From Leptospira sp. (GTDB taxonomy: Bacteria > Spirochaetota > Leptospiria > Leptospirales > Leptospiraceae), in NCBI GenBank assembly GCA_027533185.1, contig JAPZTS010000007.1:210673-274672 (forward strand): DNA of 64,000 nt, written 5' to 3'. The position numbers and the translations under genes were made by a program. This document shows positions 1-9,373 of the stretch, in pieces; within the stretch, counting starts at the first letter, position 1; each line of letters begins with the position of its first letter. The notes beneath the pieces were generated by a model. It was not told the origin of the DNA. It saw only the letters and a list, made by a program, of their open reading frames with translations, and searched no databases.

Positions 1-411
1 AAAAATTTTTCCATTCTTTAGTAATGAATCTTCATCATCACTATGCCAAGACATACCTTCTTCTCCAGAATGGTAAAGGTTCAATAAGCATGAGTTAAAT
101 GAATCAGAGACTACATCCTCAACAATTTGTTTCAATTCCAATAGAGTTTCCGTCCATTGATTTGCAAATTTAGTACTCGCTGAATAGGAATATTCTAATT
201 TGGAATCTCCATACCACGCCACCTTTCTCTTCGTAATGATTTTTTTTCCGTAGAGAACTAATTCGTCCTGAACCCAATCGATAGTTTAAAACAATGTTTG
301 GAAGTAGGACTTGGATTGGGAATCTGAGAGCAATTTTCCAAAATAGTAAACCTCTCCATCATAGGGTAGGATATTCATTCTCGGATTTTGCGGAAACAAC
401 CAATCTTCCAT
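1..411 (-). pseudogene. AlkB-like 2OG-Fe(II) DNA-repair dioxygenase, interrupted by an in-frame stop, partial at window edge
   Basis: Read on the minus strand from an ATG at 411-409, the frame gives a typical AlkB (ALKBH2/3-like) N-terminal half: a 'YDGEVYYFG' opening near residue 17, 'VAWYGD', 'NLYHSGEEG' and then 'WHSDDE', which carries the HxD iron-ligand pair of the dioxygenase family. AlkB proteins remove alkyl groups from DNA bases using 2-oxoglutarate and iron. A TAA at 288-286 falls at codon 42, between two well-conserved blocks and in the same frame, so the reading is broken by a single nonsense codon rather than a frameshift. The frame continues open to base 1, so the rest lies outside the window. 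It is divergent from the gene at 516. Identity is fairly sure; whether it is a true pseudogene or a sequencing error cannot be told here. Confidence 0.7.
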
Positions 412-515
412 TTTTTAACACCCTTTTGATTTCAGACATAACCAAGTTATCTTTTTGTTTTTTTTTCCGAAATTTTAGTTGGATTCCCAATCGTCTTGGA
501 GATACTACCTTTAGT

Positions 516-752
516 ATGACACCTACTCGAACCGTGCAAGCATTCATAGACGCAAAAAAAGAAAACAAAGCACCATCACCTGAAGTAATACAATCTCTAA
601 AATCGTATCGAAAGTGGAACGAGCCGGAACTCATTGGACTCCGAAATGCATCTGCATACTATCCTGACATTTACATCGAACCAGGAATGGATGAAACCAT
701 TCACAAACTACTCGAAAAGTTTAAAGAAAGAATTGTTCCCCATAAATTTTAA
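516..752 (+). CDS. Small hypothetical protein, 78 aa
   Basis: An ATG at 516 preceded by GGAG about 12 bases upstream opens a 78-residue frame. The same frame is open further upstream to 294, but that part reads as junk (runs of F and S) and lies antisense to the alkB remnant, so I prefer 516. The protein is soluble and charged, with no signal peptide or membrane segment, and has a Tyr/Asp-rich middle and a basic amphipathic C-terminus. Its TAA overlaps the ATG of the next gene by one base (TAATG), implying translational coupling to the SUFU-domain protein. I do not recognise a family. Confidence 0.6.
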   Translation: MTPTRTVQAFIDAKKENKAPSPEVIQSLKSYRKWNEPELIGLRNASAYYPDIYIEPGMDETIHKLLEKFKERIVPHKF

Positions 753-1894
753 TGAATCAGAATATTCCTAAGGTCATTTACCAAGAAGCAAATCCATATG
801 GTTCTTTCACAGCCTTCTTAGAGGACGATGGAAGAACAATCTACCTCTACCTCCAGTCACATAACAACCCTGAGTGGCCTATGAAATCACTTTGGATACG
901 CAATTTGATCGATGCACCCGCCGAGAGGGATCCCGAAGATTTTGATAAGGGCCTTGCTCCCATCCTTACAGTTGCAGAAGTCACAGATCCGAAGGGACTT
1001 CCAAGCATCACAGAAGAACAAATCCACTTCATTTGGTCTGAAGAAGGTGATGCTGTTTACCTGTTTTTAGATGAAGAACTCATTGCCTACCTCCCACCTT
1101 GGTCTGGGATCAAAGGTATTCACGGCTACGCACGTGAAGCCAAAGAGAATGCTATTGCAGCCTCTCCCCTCGGAGATCCTAACAATGGTGTGATTGCAGA
1201 AAGATCCAAACTCAGTCGTAAGTTTTGGGAATCTGTCTCCGAAAAAGACCATTGGAAGAAAGCACAGAGTCTTCGATTGGATTTTTTGGAATCTAAATTG
1301 GGTAAACACACAAAATATTGGTCAGCAGATGGAGGAAAGTATCCTTCACTTGGAATTGCATCCTTCTCTCCTAAAGAATTTCCTGGAATTCGTATCTTTT
1401 CCACGATAGGCATGAGTGTTCAAAACCAACCATCCATCGAACTCTATCATAAAAATTTTGAAGAGTTTGCAAGGATTGAACTTGTATTTGCTATTCAGAT
1501 TCCCAAAGAATCAGAAGACAAATCCGAAACATGGATCCAGCATGTTTTAGGTGAGATGGTAAAGTTTCCTTGGAACACTGGAATTTGGTTTGGTCATTCC
1601 CACACCATTCAAAATCCAAGGAAGGATCCAGACCAATTGTATTTAGATTTTAACTGGTTTGTTTTTAGAAATATAACGGAAGAATTGATCGAAGCACCGA
1701 ATGAATCGCTCCCAAATCTCGCAGGCTTGATAACGGAAAATGGACATAGAGCTAATTTTCTATTCTTAACTCCTATCTCTACAGAAGAACGAATTTGTTT
1801 TATGCGAGAAGGTTCATTAAAGTTTTGGGAGACTTGGAAGAAAGAAGGCTTATCCTTCTATCATGAATCCGAACGAAGGATGTTAGAATTTTAA
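752..1894 (+). CDS. SUFU (suppressor of fused) domain protein
   Basis: This is a 380-residue soluble protein. The C-terminal half (about residues 190-370) matches the bacterial suppressor-of-fused family: 'FSTIGMS', then 'ARIELVF', then a 'FPWNTGIWFGHSHTI' block and a late 'FLTPIS' strand, in the order seen in that family. The N-terminal half (about 1-170) is rich in aromatic and acidic residues and is not recognised. Bacterial SUFU-domain proteins are often found in toxin-immunity or contact-dependent contexts, but nothing toxin-like is visible next to it here, so the function is open. The start overlaps the stop of the small gene upstream by one base, and another unknown gene follows, so the three are probably one transcription unit. 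Confidence 0.7.
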   Translation: MNQNIPKVIYQEANPYGSFTAFLEDDGRTIYLYLQSHNNPEWPMKSLWIRNLIDAPAERDPEDFDKGLAPILTVAEVTDPKGLPSITEEQIHFIWSEEGDAVYLFLDEELIAYLPPWSGIKGIHGYAREAKENAIAASPLGDPNNGVIAERSKLSRKFWESVSEKDHWKKAQSLRLDFLESKLGKHTKYWSADGGKYPSLGIASFSPKEFPGIRIFSTIGMSVQNQPSIELYHKNFEEFARIELVFAIQIPKESEDKSETWIQHVLGEMVKFPWNTGIWFGHSHTIQNPRKDPDQLYLDFNWFVFRNITEELIEAPNESLPNLAGLITENGHRANFLFLTPISTEERICFMREGSLKFWETWKKEGLSFYHESERRMLEF

Positions 1895-1940
1895 AAAAAT
1901 CTAATTGAGTTCTCATATTTCGGCCGATTTTCAAATTGAT

Positions 1941-2522
1941 ATGGCCGAAACTTACACAAAATTCTTCAACATCGAGTTTGAACCCTTTTCACTTGATAGA
2001 ATCTTAGAAGAAAGAAAAGATTCTACCGGTTTTTTTCTATCTACTGTCTTTCAAAAAAGATTTTCAGAAGAAGTGAACCTTAAGCGCCACGAAGATCAGA
2101 AACTTTGGATACAGACTAAAAATTTACGCTATATCGTACTCGATGGAATACAAAAAATCCCAGATGAGAATGGAAAACTAGAACCAACAAACATTCTCTA
2201 TCTCCTTGTTTATTTTGATTTTAACTCCATTACGGAAATTGGATTCGAAGATGTCTGCCATGTTCTTATGAAACGGTATGACCTTCCCTCTCTGATTTTA
2301 AAATTACCTGAGTCGGACCATCTAGAAAATTGGAGTAAGGATAACTCGAAAAAGGATTATCGAAATGTTATCCATCCGAATATGGATTCACTGCTTCGAT
2401 CCTTGTTCGATTCGATCAACAAGAAGGATCATTTCCAGTTTATAGGCATCGAGAAGACAAATACAGACCGAAAAGCAGGGTTTTTGATGACCAGAAGAGG
2501 TTTTACCCGGGCAATTGCCTAA
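1941..2522 (+). CDS. Hypothetical protein, about 193 aa
   Basis: The frame is open from a TTG at 1905, but the first ATG is at 1941 and the residues between look unconserved, so I place the start at 1941; neither has a clear ribosome-binding site. The protein is soluble, acidic to neutral, without signal peptide or membrane segments. It contains no motif I can name. It lies 46 bases after the SUFU-domain gene on the same strand and ends just before a hairpin on the other strand. A role linked to its upstream neighbours is possible but not shown by the sequence. Confidence 0.6.
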   Translation: MAETYTKFFNIEFEPFSLDRILEERKDSTGFFLSTVFQKRFSEEVNLKRHEDQKLWIQTKNLRYIVLDGIQKIPDENGKLEPTNILYLLVYFDFNSITEIGFEDVCHVLMKRYDLPSLILKLPESDHLENWSKDNSKKDYRNVIHPNMDSLLRSLFDSINKKDHFQFIGIEKTNTDRKAGFLMTRRGFTRAIA

Positions 2523-2550
2523 TTTTCTTTTCGAGAACACCCCTAAAAAT

Positions 2551-2576
2551 GAAAAAACCCGCAGGTTTTGCGGGTT
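2551..2576 (-). terminator. Intrinsic terminator of the K/A microprotein gene
   Basis: On the minus strand AACCCGCA, a five-base loop and TGCGGGTT form an 8-bp stem followed directly by a run of T. It lies 47 bases past the stop of the 24-residue gene. On the plus strand the stem also ends the hypothetical gene at 1941-2522 but lacks a T run. Confidence 0.85.
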
Positions 2577-2588
2577 CACACAATCTCA

Positions 2589-2605
2589 CTCCGACAGAGT
2601 CGGAG
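2589..2605. repeat. Perfect 7-bp inverted repeat, 3-base loop
   Basis: CTCCGAC / GTCGGAG with loop AGA. It sits between the microprotein stop and the terminator, so the short transcript would carry two hairpins at its 3' end. No T run follows it. Confidence 0.6.
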
Positions 2606-2622
2606 AAAGCATAAACACTAAG

Positions 2623-2697
2623 TTATTTCTTAGCTTTTTTCTTTGCAGCTTTTTTCTTTGCTGCTTTCTTTTTTGCGGCTTTCTTTTTAGCAACCAT
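2623..2697 (-). CDS. 24-residue lysine/alanine-rich basic microprotein
   Basis: The frame starts at an ATG (2697) preceded by AAGGA at good spacing and ends with TAA. After MVA it is four near-perfect repeats of a five-residue KKKAA unit, ending in lysines, and contains only M, V, A and K. Such KA repeats resemble the C-terminal tails of histone H1-like and other bacterial nucleoid proteins, so nucleic-acid binding is the natural guess, but that is inference. A sigma-70-like promoter at 2769-2797 and an intrinsic terminator at 2551-2576 frame it as an independent short gene. The codons within repeats vary (AAA/AAG, GCA/GCT/GCC), which suggests protein-level selection rather than a DNA repeat. 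Confidence 0.65.
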   Translation of the reverse strand: MVAKKKAAKKKAAKKKAAKKKAKK

Positions 2698-2768
2698 TGT
2701 GATCGTCCTTATCTTTTGATTTCAAAACACTTCCGTCCTTGGCAAACATGAAGTGAATTGATACGACA

Positions 2769-2797
2769 TAATTAATCCATATCATTTTTATTGTAAA
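2769..2797 (-). promoter_or_regulatory. Predicted sigma-70 promoter for the K/A microprotein
   Basis: On the minus strand TTTACA (2797-2792) is followed after 17 bases by TAATTA (2774-2769), about 70 bases upstream of the microprotein start at 2697. The surrounding DNA is very AT-rich. Prediction by eye only. Confidence 0.4.
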
Positions 2798-2855
2798 GAA
2801 ATTTTATTTTTTATATAAAATTTTATTCAAATTAAAAAACAGACTAATACTCATT

Positions 2856-3875
2856 CTACGGAATGCGAACCACAACCTTACCGATAGTGTTTCCTTTTTG
2901 AAATGTATGAAGTGCATCCAACAATTCATCGAACAGAAATTCTCTTCCAATCGTTTGTTTTGGTAATGAAAGCTTCATTAAATCTGAAAAATGATTCTTT
3001 AATGTAGGAATTTCATTCCAAAGCCAGATTAAATTGAATCCAAGCACCGATTTATTATCAGAAATCATCTTTAGAGGATCAATTTTTGGTCTGTTGAGGT
3101 ATTTATTCGCGAGTGAAAACCAATTTCGATACGAGTATGATGGTGTAAAGTTTGCACTTCCATATGTTACGAGCCTTCCCGTTGGAGAAAGTAACTCATA
3201 ACTATCAGTAAAATAACATCCACCCAAACATTCTAAGACCAAATTTAATTTTTTTTCACCGAGAATGGACTTCATATCATGAAAAAAAGATGGTGAACGT
3301 ACTAAAAAGGAATCATACCCTACCTTTTTTAATGTTTCGAACTTAGAAGGATCACCAACAAGACCAATGAGTGTGGTTTTCTTTTTTTTTGCAATATGTG
3401 CGGCCATAATACCAACACCACCCGCAGCACTGTGAACCAGAACCGTATCTCCATCTTTCAAGTTTCCTAATGGATGTAGTGCATAGTAAGCAGTCAGTGC
3501 TTGCACTGGAAATGCAGCACCATCTTCCATAGTCCATGTCTTCGGAAGTCTAAAGATTGTATCAGTTGATATATTAAGATGAGTAGCATAAGCACCAAAT
3601 CGAGTGACACCAAACACAGGGTCGCCGACCTTAAAAATCTTCGATTTTCCGCCTATTTTTGCAATTTTTCCAGCAAATTCGAGTCCCGGAATAAAACTTT
3701 CTTTTGGTGTTGCAGAATACAAACCGTAAACGGAAAACACATCCGCAAAATTGAGTCCAATTGCTTTTACCTCAACTTGTACTTCACCTTGTTTTGGTGG
3801 ATCTAAAGATTCTCTTTCACGTTTTAAGTTTTGAATGGAGCCGGTTTTATGGATTCGATACACATCTCTTTGCAT
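2856..3875 (-). CDS. Zinc-independent medium-chain dehydrogenase / quinone oxidoreductase-like protein
   Basis: 339 residues, the usual length for MDR-family NAD(P)H:quinone reductases. The N-terminal GroES-like part has 'AIGLNFADVFSVYGLY' and 'PGLEFAGKI', and the Rossmann half has the 'VHSAAGGVGIMAA' nucleotide-binding turn around residue 150. The zinc ligands of classical alcohol dehydrogenases are absent, which fits the quinone reductase/VAT-1-like branch. The expected activity is NADPH-dependent reduction of quinones or enones; the substrate is not evident. It is monocistronic and divergent from gcvT. Confidence 0.8.
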   Translation of the reverse strand: MQRDVYRIHKTGSIQNLKRERESLDPPKQGEVQVEVKAIGLNFADVFSVYGLYSATPKESFIPGLEFAGKIAKIGGKSKIFKVGDPVFGVTRFGAYATHLNISTDTIFRLPKTWTMEDGAAFPVQALTAYYALHPLGNLKDGDTVLVHSAAGGVGIMAAHIAKKKKTTLIGLVGDPSKFETLKKVGYDSFLVRSPSFFHDMKSILGEKKLNLVLECLGGCYFTDSYELLSPTGRLVTYGSANFTPSYSYRNWFSLANKYLNRPKIDPLKMISDNKSVLGFNLIWLWNEIPTLKNHFSDLMKLSLPKQTIGREFLFDELLDALHTFQKGNTIGKVVVRIP

Positions 3876-3950
3876 AGTTTTTCTAAAAAATTAAATTCCA
3901 CATGAATGAAAAGATTTTTCCATGGTAAGGGGAGTCTTAAGTAAAGAAAC

Positions 3951-5066
3951 GTGGAACTAAAACAAACACCCTTACATGATATACATATTCAATTGGGAGC
4001 CAAGATGGTTCCTTTTGGTGGATGGGATATGCCTGTTCAATACACAGGTATCATTCAGGAACATTTGGCGACTCGTCAATTTGCGGGTCTTTTTGATGTA
4101 TCCCATATGGGTGAGATCTTTGTGACAGGTTCAGATCCAAATGAAGTTCTGAAGTTTTTAGAACAAGTGACATGCAATTTGATTTCTTCCATGAAGGCGG
4201 GTCAAGTTCAGTACAATGCCGTATTAAATGAAGATGGTGGCGTTGTTGACGATGTCACAGTGTATAAATTTTCAGATTCCAAGTATATGATTTGTTCTAA
4301 TGCTTCTAATTTTGAAAAGGTCACTTCCCATTTGCAAAAAATAAACAAATCCTCTGTAACTATTAAAAATGATAGTAAAGATTGGCACCAAATCGCATTA
4401 CAAGGACCAAAAGCCAATGAAATTCTTTCAAAGTATTTAAATCGAGAGTTGGATTCGATTCTATATTATCATTTTGAAGAAATTACCTTTCAAAATGAAA
4501 CGATCATTGTATCTAGAACAGGTTATACGGGCGAAGATGGCTTTGAAATTTACACTTCCAATATATTGGGAGTAAAAATGTGGAATCAGCTATTAGAGTT
4601 TGGTCGAGAGTTTGGACTTGTACCTGTTGGTCTGGGTGCAAGAGATACACTACGATTGGAAGCTAAATACCCTCTCTACGGACATGAGTTAAACGATGAT
4701 TGGTCTCCCATTGAATCCGGTATTGCTTTTATTGTGAAAGAGAAACCAGCTCCCTATTTAGGTTACGAGCGCATTCAAAAGGACAAAAAACAGGGACCAA
4801 AACGGAAAGTTGTTGGTCTCCGCCTCCTCGAACCAGGGGTTTTACGGGAAAATTTCCCGATTTTCTCAAAAGAGGGAAAAGAAATCGGGAAATCCACATC
4901 AGGAACCCATTCTCCCAGCCGAAAGGAGTCCCTTGGCCTAGCCATCCTCGATTTCGAATTCACGAAAAATCAAACGGAAGTATTTGTGGACATAAGAGGG
5001 CAAAAGAAATTGGCAAAAGTGGAGACCGGATCCTTTGTTCAGGGGAGTGTCCGAGCTAACAAATGA
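3951..5066 (+). CDS. gcvT: Glycine cleavage system T protein (aminomethyltransferase)
   Basis: 371 residues, normal for GcvT. The N-terminus '[16 protein letters not shown]' and the later '[22 protein letters not shown]' are hallmark blocks. The protein transfers the methylene carbon of the H-protein-bound aminomethyl group to tetrahydrofolate and releases ammonia. The start is a GTG at 3951, giving the usual N-terminus; an AAGGGGAG lies 16 bases upstream, rather far for a ribosome-binding site. gcvH follows after 19 bases and gcvP after that, so T, H and P form one operon. No glycine riboswitch fits the 75-base gap upstream. Confidence 0.96.
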   Translation: MELKQTPLHDIHIQLGAKMVPFGGWDMPVQYTGIIQEHLATRQFAGLFDVSHMGEIFVTGSDPNEVLKFLEQVTCNLISSMKAGQVQYNAVLNEDGGVVDDVTVYKFSDSKYMICSNASNFEKVTSHLQKINKSSVTIKNDSKDWHQIALQGPKANEILSKYLNRELDSILYYHFEEITFQNETIIVSRTGYTGEDGFEIYTSNILGVKMWNQLLEFGREFGLVPVGLGARDTLRLEAKYPLYGHELNDDWSPIESGIAFIVKEKPAPYLGYERIQKDKKQGPKRKVVGLRLLEPGVLRENFPIFSKEGKEIGKSTSGTHSPSRKESLGLAILDFEFTKNQTEVFVDIRGQKKLAKVETGSFVQGSVRANK

Positions 5067-5085
5067 TGCCCAAGAGAGGAATGTG

Positions 5086-5478
5086 ATGGCTGAAACGGCT
5101 GCTAGAGAAGGATATTATTATACAGAAAAACACGAATGGGTGAAAATCGACGGGGATACTGCACTGGTTGGAATTACCGATTATGCACAAAACGCACTTG
5201 GTGACATTGTCTTCATAGATCTTCCCAAACCAGGCAAACAGATTAGAAACAGAGAAAGCCTTGGAACCATTGAATCTGTGAAGGCAGCAGAGGATCTTTA
5301 CTCTCCCATTTCTGGAGAAGTCTTAGAAACCAACGGAAGCCTAGCATCAAATCCAGCAGCGGTCAATGCGGAACCATTCGATACCTGGATGGTCAAATTA
5401 GGAAAAATCAACCAAGCAGATCTTTCGGGTCTTCTCAGCGCCAGCCAATACAAAGAATTAGTCTCAAAATTAGATTAA
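5086..5478 (+). CDS. gcvH: Glycine cleavage system H protein
   Basis: 130 residues from an ATG at 5086 preceded by GAGAGGA. The frame is open back to 5035 inside gcvT, but the family starts close to this ATG. The lipoyl domain contains '[15 protein letters not shown]', with the lipoylated lysine at about residue 66. The protein shuttles the aminomethyl group between the P and T proteins and accepts electrons for the L protein. It lies between gcvT and gcvP with gaps of 19 and 16 bases. The lpd gene for the L protein is not in this window. Confidence 0.96.
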   Translation: MAETAAREGYYYTEKHEWVKIDGDTALVGITDYAQNALGDIVFIDLPKPGKQIRNRESLGTIESVKAAEDLYSPISGEVLETNGSLASNPAAVNAEPFDTWMVKLGKINQADLSGLLSASQYKELVSKLD

Positions 5479-5494
5479 AGGACGAGTCAGACGA

Positions 5495-8407
5495 GTGATT
5501 TCCCCTAACACAAATTCCCCCATTGCAGCCCCATATGAAGAAACTCTCGAACCGAGTGATACGTTTTTACGCCGCCATGTAGGTGTCACGGAAGAAACTG
5601 TGGCATCCATGTTGGACACAATCGGTTACCCAACATTAGATGCACTCATCAGTGATGCAGTTCCAAAAAATATCCGTCTTAAAAAAGAGCTGAACCTCCC
5701 AAAACCATTGGGTGAATATGCATTGACCCGCGAACTTAAAAAAATTGTATCAAAGAACAAAGTCTATCGCACCTACCTTGGACTTGGCTACAATTCCTGC
5801 ATCACTCCTCCCGTAATTCAAAGAAATATTCTCGAAAATCCAGGTTGGTATACAGCGTACACTCCGTACCAGGCGGAAATTGCGCAAGGTAGAATGGAGG
5901 CTCTAATCAACTTCCAAACCATGATCACAGATCTAACGGGCATGCAAATTGCCAATGCATCTTTATTGGATGAAGGTACTGCTGCAGCAGAAGCAATGAC
6001 CATGCTTTTCTCTCTTCGTGAAGAAAAACAAGGAAAGACTTTTTTTGTCTCCCAATCTGTCCACCCGCAAACTCTAGATGTGATCCGAACACGTGCGATA
6101 CCACTTGGAATACAAATTGTTGTAGGTAGTTTTAAAAAGATGGTCCCATCGAATGATTTTTTTGGGGCGATTGTTCAGTATCCATCGACTGACGGAACCA
6201 TCTATGACTTTAGTGAATTTATAGCGAATCTGCATAGTGTGGGTGCAAAAACAATCGTTGCTGCCGATCTATTGGCTCTAACCATTCTCAAGTCTCCTGG
6301 TGAAATGGATGCGGACGTTGTCGTTGGTTCTACACAGAGATTCGGACTACCGCTTGGCTTTGGCGGTCCTCACGCAGGATTTTTTGCCACAAAAGAAGAA
6401 TACAAACGCAATATGCCAGGCAGGCTCATTGGTGTTTCGAAAGACAGCCAAGGAAAACCAGGTTACCGATTGAGTTTGCAAACAAGAGAGCAGCATATCC
6501 GTCGTGACAAGGCTACATCTAATATCTGTACTGCGCAAGTTTTACTTGCCGTGCTTTCATCTATGTATGCGGTATATCATGGTCCCAAAGGACTCAAACA
6601 AATTGCGTCCCGAGTCCACCGAATGACAACTCTTCTTTCGTCTGGTCTTGAAAAGTTGGGTTACAAAATCATTTCTACACCTTATTTTGATACCATCCGA
6701 ATTGAGTTATCAAAGATTTCATCTGCTGAAATCATCCATTACGCAGAAGAACGGGAAATCAATTTACGTCAAATATCTGGCCACGTAGTAAGTATCTCAT
6801 TAGATGAGACAACTACCACTAAAGACATCAATGATTTACTCGAAATTTTTAACGAAAACAAACCTCTGCATTTTTCGCTTGCGGATTTACAAAAAAAAGA
6901 AGAGTGGAAGATCCCTGAAATTCTGGAGCGAAAATCCAGTTACTTAACCCATCCGGTTTTCAATAGCTACCATACAGAAACAGAGATGTTGCGTTATATT
7001 CGTAGACTCGAGTCCAAAGATCTTTCTCTTACAACATCAATGATTGCTCTTGGTTCTTGTACGATGAAACTCAATGCAACGACAGAAATGTTTCCCGTTA
7101 CTTGGCCGGAACTTTCCAATATACATCCTTTTGTGCCTGAAAATCAAACAGAAGGGTATCGAACACTTTTCAGCCAATTGGAAAAATGGCTTTGTGAGAT
7201 TACAGGATTTGCTGAAGTATCATTACAGCCTAATGCAGGTTCACAAGGTGAATATGCTGGACTTATGGCGATCCGGAATTACCACCAAAGTCGAAATGAT
7301 ATGCATAGGGATATTTGTTTGATCCCCATCTCTGCTCATGGCACAAACCCAGCTTCGGCAGTAATGGCGGGATTCAAAGTGGTCGTTGTGTCCTGTGATT
7401 CGAATGGAAATATCGACGTAGAGGACTTAAAGAAAAAGGCGATAGAACACAAAGACAATCTTGGCGCATTGATGGTTACCTATCCTTCTACGCATGGAGT
7501 TTTTGAAGAATCCATCCAAGAAATCTGTCAAATCATTCATGAAAATGGTGGCCAAGTATATATGGACGGCGCAAACATGAACGCCCAGGTTGGACTCACA
7601 CGTCCTGCCGATATTGGTGCTGATGTTTGCCATCTCAATCTACACAAAACATTTTGTATTCCGCACGGTGGTGGTGGCCCTGGTGTGGGTCCCATAGGAG
7701 TTGCTGAACACTTAGCACCATTTTTACCAGGACATAGTTTGGTGGAAAATGGGTCTAACAATAGCAACTGGGCTGTGTCGTCTGCTCCCTGGGGATCCGC
7801 ATCAATCATTGTTATCTCTTGGGCATATATTGCTATGTTAGGTTTCGAAGGTTTGCAGTTTGCGACAAAGGTAGCCATTCTTAATGCCAACTACATTGCG
7901 AAAAAATTAGAAGGAGCCTTTCCTGTTCTTTACAAAGGAAACAAAGGACTGGTTGCACATGAGTGCATCTTGGATATGCGTGGATTCAAAAAGACATCAA
8001 ATATCGAAGTAGAAGATATCGCAAAACGTTTGATTGACTATGGTTTCCATTCACCAACTATGTCTTTCCCTGTTCCAGGCACTCTGATGGTGGAACCTAC
8101 TGAATCTGAATCGAAGGAAGAACTCGATCGGTTTGTTGACTCCATGCTTTCCATTGCAAAAGAAATTTCTGATATTGAATCAGGAGTTTTATCAAAAGAG
8201 GACAACCCATTAAAGAACTCGCCACACACAGCGGAGATGGTGACAACTGACGACTGGAAACACTCCTATACAAGGGAGCGAGCTGCTTTTCCTCTTTCAT
8301 GGATTCGTACAAGAAAGTTTTGGCCAAGCGTTGGTAGAGTTGACAACGTGTATGGAGATCGAAACCTGATCTGTTCCTGTATTCCTGTGGAAAGTTTTGT
8401 GAGCTAA
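5495..8407 (+). CDS. gcvP: Glycine dehydrogenase (decarboxylating), P protein
   Basis: 970 residues, the single-chain form in which both homologous halves are fused. The start is a GTG at 5495 with AAGGACGAG upstream. The N-terminus carries 'FLRRHVG' (near residue 24), and the C-terminal half has '[18 protein letters not shown]', with the PLP-binding lysine. It decarboxylates glycine and passes the aminomethyl group to the H protein. Its TAA shares a base with the ATG of the ferredoxin-like gene that follows, so that gene is cotranscribed and coupled. Confidence 0.97.
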   Translation: MISPNTNSPIAAPYEETLEPSDTFLRRHVGVTEETVASMLDTIGYPTLDALISDAVPKNIRLKKELNLPKPLGEYALTRELKKIVSKNKVYRTYLGLGYNSCITPPVIQRNILENPGWYTAYTPYQAEIAQGRMEALINFQTMITDLTGMQIANASLLDEGTAAAEAMTMLFSLREEKQGKTFFVSQSVHPQTLDVIRTRAIPLGIQIVVGSFKKMVPSNDFFGAIVQYPSTDGTIYDFSEFIANLHSVGAKTIVAADLLALTILKSPGEMDADVVVGSTQRFGLPLGFGGPHAGFFATKEEYKRNMPGRLIGVSKDSQGKPGYRLSLQTREQHIRRDKATSNICTAQVLLAVLSSMYAVYHGPKGLKQIASRVHRMTTLLSSGLEKLGYKIISTPYFDTIRIELSKISSAEIIHYAEEREINLRQISGHVVSISLDETTTTKDINDLLEIFNENKPLHFSLADLQKKEEWKIPEILERKSSYLTHPVFNSYHTETEMLRYIRRLESKDLSLTTSMIALGSCTMKLNATTEMFPVTWPELSNIHPFVPENQTEGYRTLFSQLEKWLCEITGFAEVSLQPNAGSQGEYAGLMAIRNYHQSRNDMHRDICLIPISAHGTNPASAVMAGFKVVVVSCDSNGNIDVEDLKKKAIEHKDNLGALMVTYPSTHGVFEESIQEICQIIHENGGQVYMDGANMNAQVGLTRPADIGADVCHLNLHKTFCIPHGGGGPGVGPIGVAEHLAPFLPGHSLVENGSNNSNWAVSSAPWGSASIIVISWAYIAMLGFEGLQFATKVAILNANYIAKKLEGAFPVLYKGNKGLVAHECILDMRGFKKTSNIEVEDIAKRLIDYGFHSPTMSFPVPGTLMVEPTESESKEELDRFVDSMLSIAKEISDIESGVLSKEDNPLKNSPHTAEMVTTDDWKHSYTRERAAFPLSWIRTRKFWPSVGRVDNVYGDRNLICSCIPVESFVS

Positions 8408-8727
8408 TGAGTTTCTACGAAAAACATATATTTGTTTGCGAAAACGAGAGAGCACCCGGAGAACGGGTGTCTTGTGGTAGACAGGGTTCATCGGAAATTC
8501 TAAAGCTACTAAAACAAAAAGCGGCAAAAGCAGGAATTGAATACAAGTTCCGCGTCCAAAGAGCCGGGTGTTTGGATCGTTGTGAACTAGGACCTATACA
8601 AGTGTCTTATCCAGAAGGATTGTGGTTTCAAATCAAATCAGAAGCGGATGTTGAGATAGTTTTAGAACACTACCTCAAACAAAACAATCCTGAAAAGTAC
8701 AAACATCTTTTGGTGAAAGAAGAATAG
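8407..8727 (+). CDS. (2Fe-2S) ferredoxin-like, thioredoxin-fold protein
   Basis: 106 residues. Four cysteines at about 11, 23, 55 and 59 (spacing C-x11-C-x31-C-x3-C) in a sequence reading 'HIFVCEN..', 'VSCGRQGS', 'GCLDRCELGP' fit the thioredoxin-like [2Fe-2S] ferredoxin family related to the NuoE C-terminal half. It would carry one [2Fe-2S] cluster and transfer electrons. It starts inside the gcvP stop codon (TAATG), so it is probably made together with the glycine-cleavage enzymes; whether it serves them is inference. Confidence 0.8.
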   Translation: MSFYEKHIFVCENERAPGERVSCGRQGSSEILKLLKQKAAKAGIEYKFRVQRAGCLDRCELGPIQVSYPEGLWFQIKSEADVEIVLEHYLKQNNPEKYKHLLVKEE

Positions 8728-8753
8728 ACCATTCTCGAATTTGAATCTTTTCT

Positions 8754-9263
8754 TTACTTCCTTCCCATACGTATTTTCTGAGCAAATTCTTTTGCCATTT
8801 CAATCCTAAGTTTGCCTTCCGCAAACCTTCTTTTTTCCAGATCTGTCTCCAAAATCAGTCCGGGAACTTCGCAAGGCCTTTTGTTTTCATCAAGAGCGAC
8901 AAACGAAAGATAGGCTGTCGTTGCTCGAGTCATTTCGCCCGTATATGGATTTTCTCGATTTACTTGCACTCCAATTTCCATTGATGTTCTTCCAACATAA
9001 TTGACCATCGCTTTTAGATTCACATGGTCGCCCACTTGGATCGGAGTTATAAAATTGATTCGATCAATGCTTGCAGTAACTGCTTCTCTGCCAGAATGTC
9101 TTTGTGCTGCCATAACAGCTATTAAATCAATCCAACTCATGATAGCACCACCAAAGGCAGTGCCATAATGATTGGCATCATTAGGAAGAACTACATGCCT
9201 GGTTTCTACAGCCGATGTTTTGGGAGATTTGGGAGGAAGATCAGAGAAATTTGACACAAACAC
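8754..9263 (-). CDS. Acyl-CoA thioesterase, hotdog fold (YciA/BFIT type)
   Basis: 169 residues. The block 'VLPNDANHYGTAFGGAIMSWIDLIAVMAA' is the N-D-x-N-x-x-G-x-x-x-G-G signature of hotdog thioesterases, followed by 'ASIDRINFITPIQVGD' and 'VGRTSMEIGVQV'. The enzyme hydrolyses acyl-CoA thioesters in the cytoplasm; chain-length preference is not readable. The start is GTG at 9263. It converges with the ferredoxin gene and is followed upstream by the GST gene on the same strand. Confidence 0.85.
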   Translation of the reverse strand: MFVSNFSDLPPKSPKTSAVETRHVVLPNDANHYGTAFGGAIMSWIDLIAVMAAQRHSGREAVTASIDRINFITPIQVGDHVNLKAMVNYVGRTSMEIGVQVNRENPYTGEMTRATTAYLSFVALDENKRPCEVPGLILETDLEKRRFAEGKLRIEMAKEFAQKIRMGRK

Positions 9264-9373
9264 TAATCTAAAACTCTATACAAACTAAGGAAAGAAGAAT
9301 TTCAAAATCACCTTACAAACCGAAACTGCTTTTTTAAACTATCGACTAGATTCAAAAACATGCAGACAATCCA

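Noticed and set aside
359..634. 91-residue minus-strand ORF
   Set aside because: It crosses the alkB start and the 516-752 gene in another frame; its sequence has no family features and the alkB reading in the neighbouring frame is far better supported.
2515..2751. 78-residue plus-strand ORF rich in F, L and C
   Set aside because: It is the antisense of the K/A microprotein and its terminator; the composition is that of a shadow of lysine codons.
3876..3950. Possible glycine riboswitch upstream of gcvT
   Set aside because: The gap is only 75 bases and shows no pair of glycine-aptamer-like hairpins.
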